From: Pseudomonadota bacterium
GTDB taxonomy: Bacteria; Pseudomonadota; Gammaproteobacteria; Burkholderiales; Burkholderiaceae_C
Reading direction: 5' to 3'
NCBI GenBank assembly: GCA_023460715.1
Contig: JAEWPH010000255.1
Location: 1-55,332, forward strand
DNA: 55,332 bases
Positions 55,294 to 55,332 of the stretch are shown here, piece after piece (the stretch's first letter is position 1; every line of letters starts with the position of its first letter). The position numbers and the translations under genes were made by a program. A model generated the notes under the pieces. The model made no database searches. It worked only from the letters and a program-made list of their open reading frames with translations, and was not told where the DNA came from.

Positions 55294-55332
55294 TCAGGCG
55301 CGGCCGGAGCCCGGCGGCGCGCGGGCCAGGAA
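55294..55332 (-). CDS. C-terminal end of a leftward gene (partial)
   Basis: On the minus strand a frame enters from the right edge and reads FLARAPPGSGRA before TGA at 55294-55296. An ARAPP end is, as I recall, common in short DUF2946-type proteins that often precede TonB receptor genes in this family of bacteria, but twelve residues are too few to identify it. Confidence 0.3.
   Translation of the reverse strand, partial: FLARAPPGSGRA

Overview
The DNA is very GC-rich and densely coded. It has short intergenic gaps, ATGA-coupled operons and Entner-Doudoroff, TRAP-transporter and NnrS genes typical of Comamonadaceae (Betaproteobacteria). Gene content and the hairpin repeats suggest Acidovorax/Paracidovorax or a close relative. 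That placement is an inference from protein style, not from a marker gene. No rRNA, tRNA, CRISPR array, insertion sequence or phage gene was seen.

Left half (about 1-36.4 kb): a general-stress island. It opens with DNA break repair: the tail of a probable ligase-associated helicase, pdeM, ku and a three-domain ligD. Next come the large catalase katE, an overlapping pair for a YqcI/YcgG (GntA-like) haem protein and a DUF1989 protein, an orphan receiver-domain response regulator, a YghA-type dehydrogenase, and a DUF1264 lipoprotein with a small Pro-rich partner. A six-gene leftward operon for glycogen and trehalose follows (glgB-glgC-glgX-treZ-malQ::treY-glgA), in which malQ and treY are fused into one 1653-residue protein. 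Divergent from it is a stressosome-type module: RsbR, RsbS, RsbT, a protein joining an RsbW-like ATPase to a SpoIIE-type phosphatase, a histidine kinase, a hybrid kinase and a LuxR-type regulator. No sigma factor or anti-sigma antagonist is present, so the output is probably two-component signalling. Next is a nitric-oxide response operon (DUF2249, DUF59, an NnrS-like membrane protein, NnrS) behind a promoter with an FNR/DNR-like box and an NsrR-like palindrome. The half closes with a second orphan receiver closely similar to the first.

Right half (about 36.5-55.3 kb): ordinary metabolism. It holds a MATE and an MFS exporter, a MarR regulator divergent from a PaaI thioesterase and gloA, and a complete gluconate module (eda, edd, TRAP transporter dctPMQ, gntK and a divergent LacI-type regulator with matching palindromic operators). 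After these come an OmpA-domain protein, ChaC, Cu/Zn superoxide dismutase, pdxH, an AEC-family carrier, a GAF protein and a ZnuD-like TonB-dependent receiver of metal at the outer membrane. The window ends in the last codons of a leftward gene.

The main points for follow-up are the stressosome with two-component output beside the carbon-storage operon, the malQ::treY fusion, a CCTAC(A/G) box upstream of most of the stress genes, the GntA/DUF1989 pair, the dual NO promoter, and palindromes in the glgB-rsbR intergenic region.
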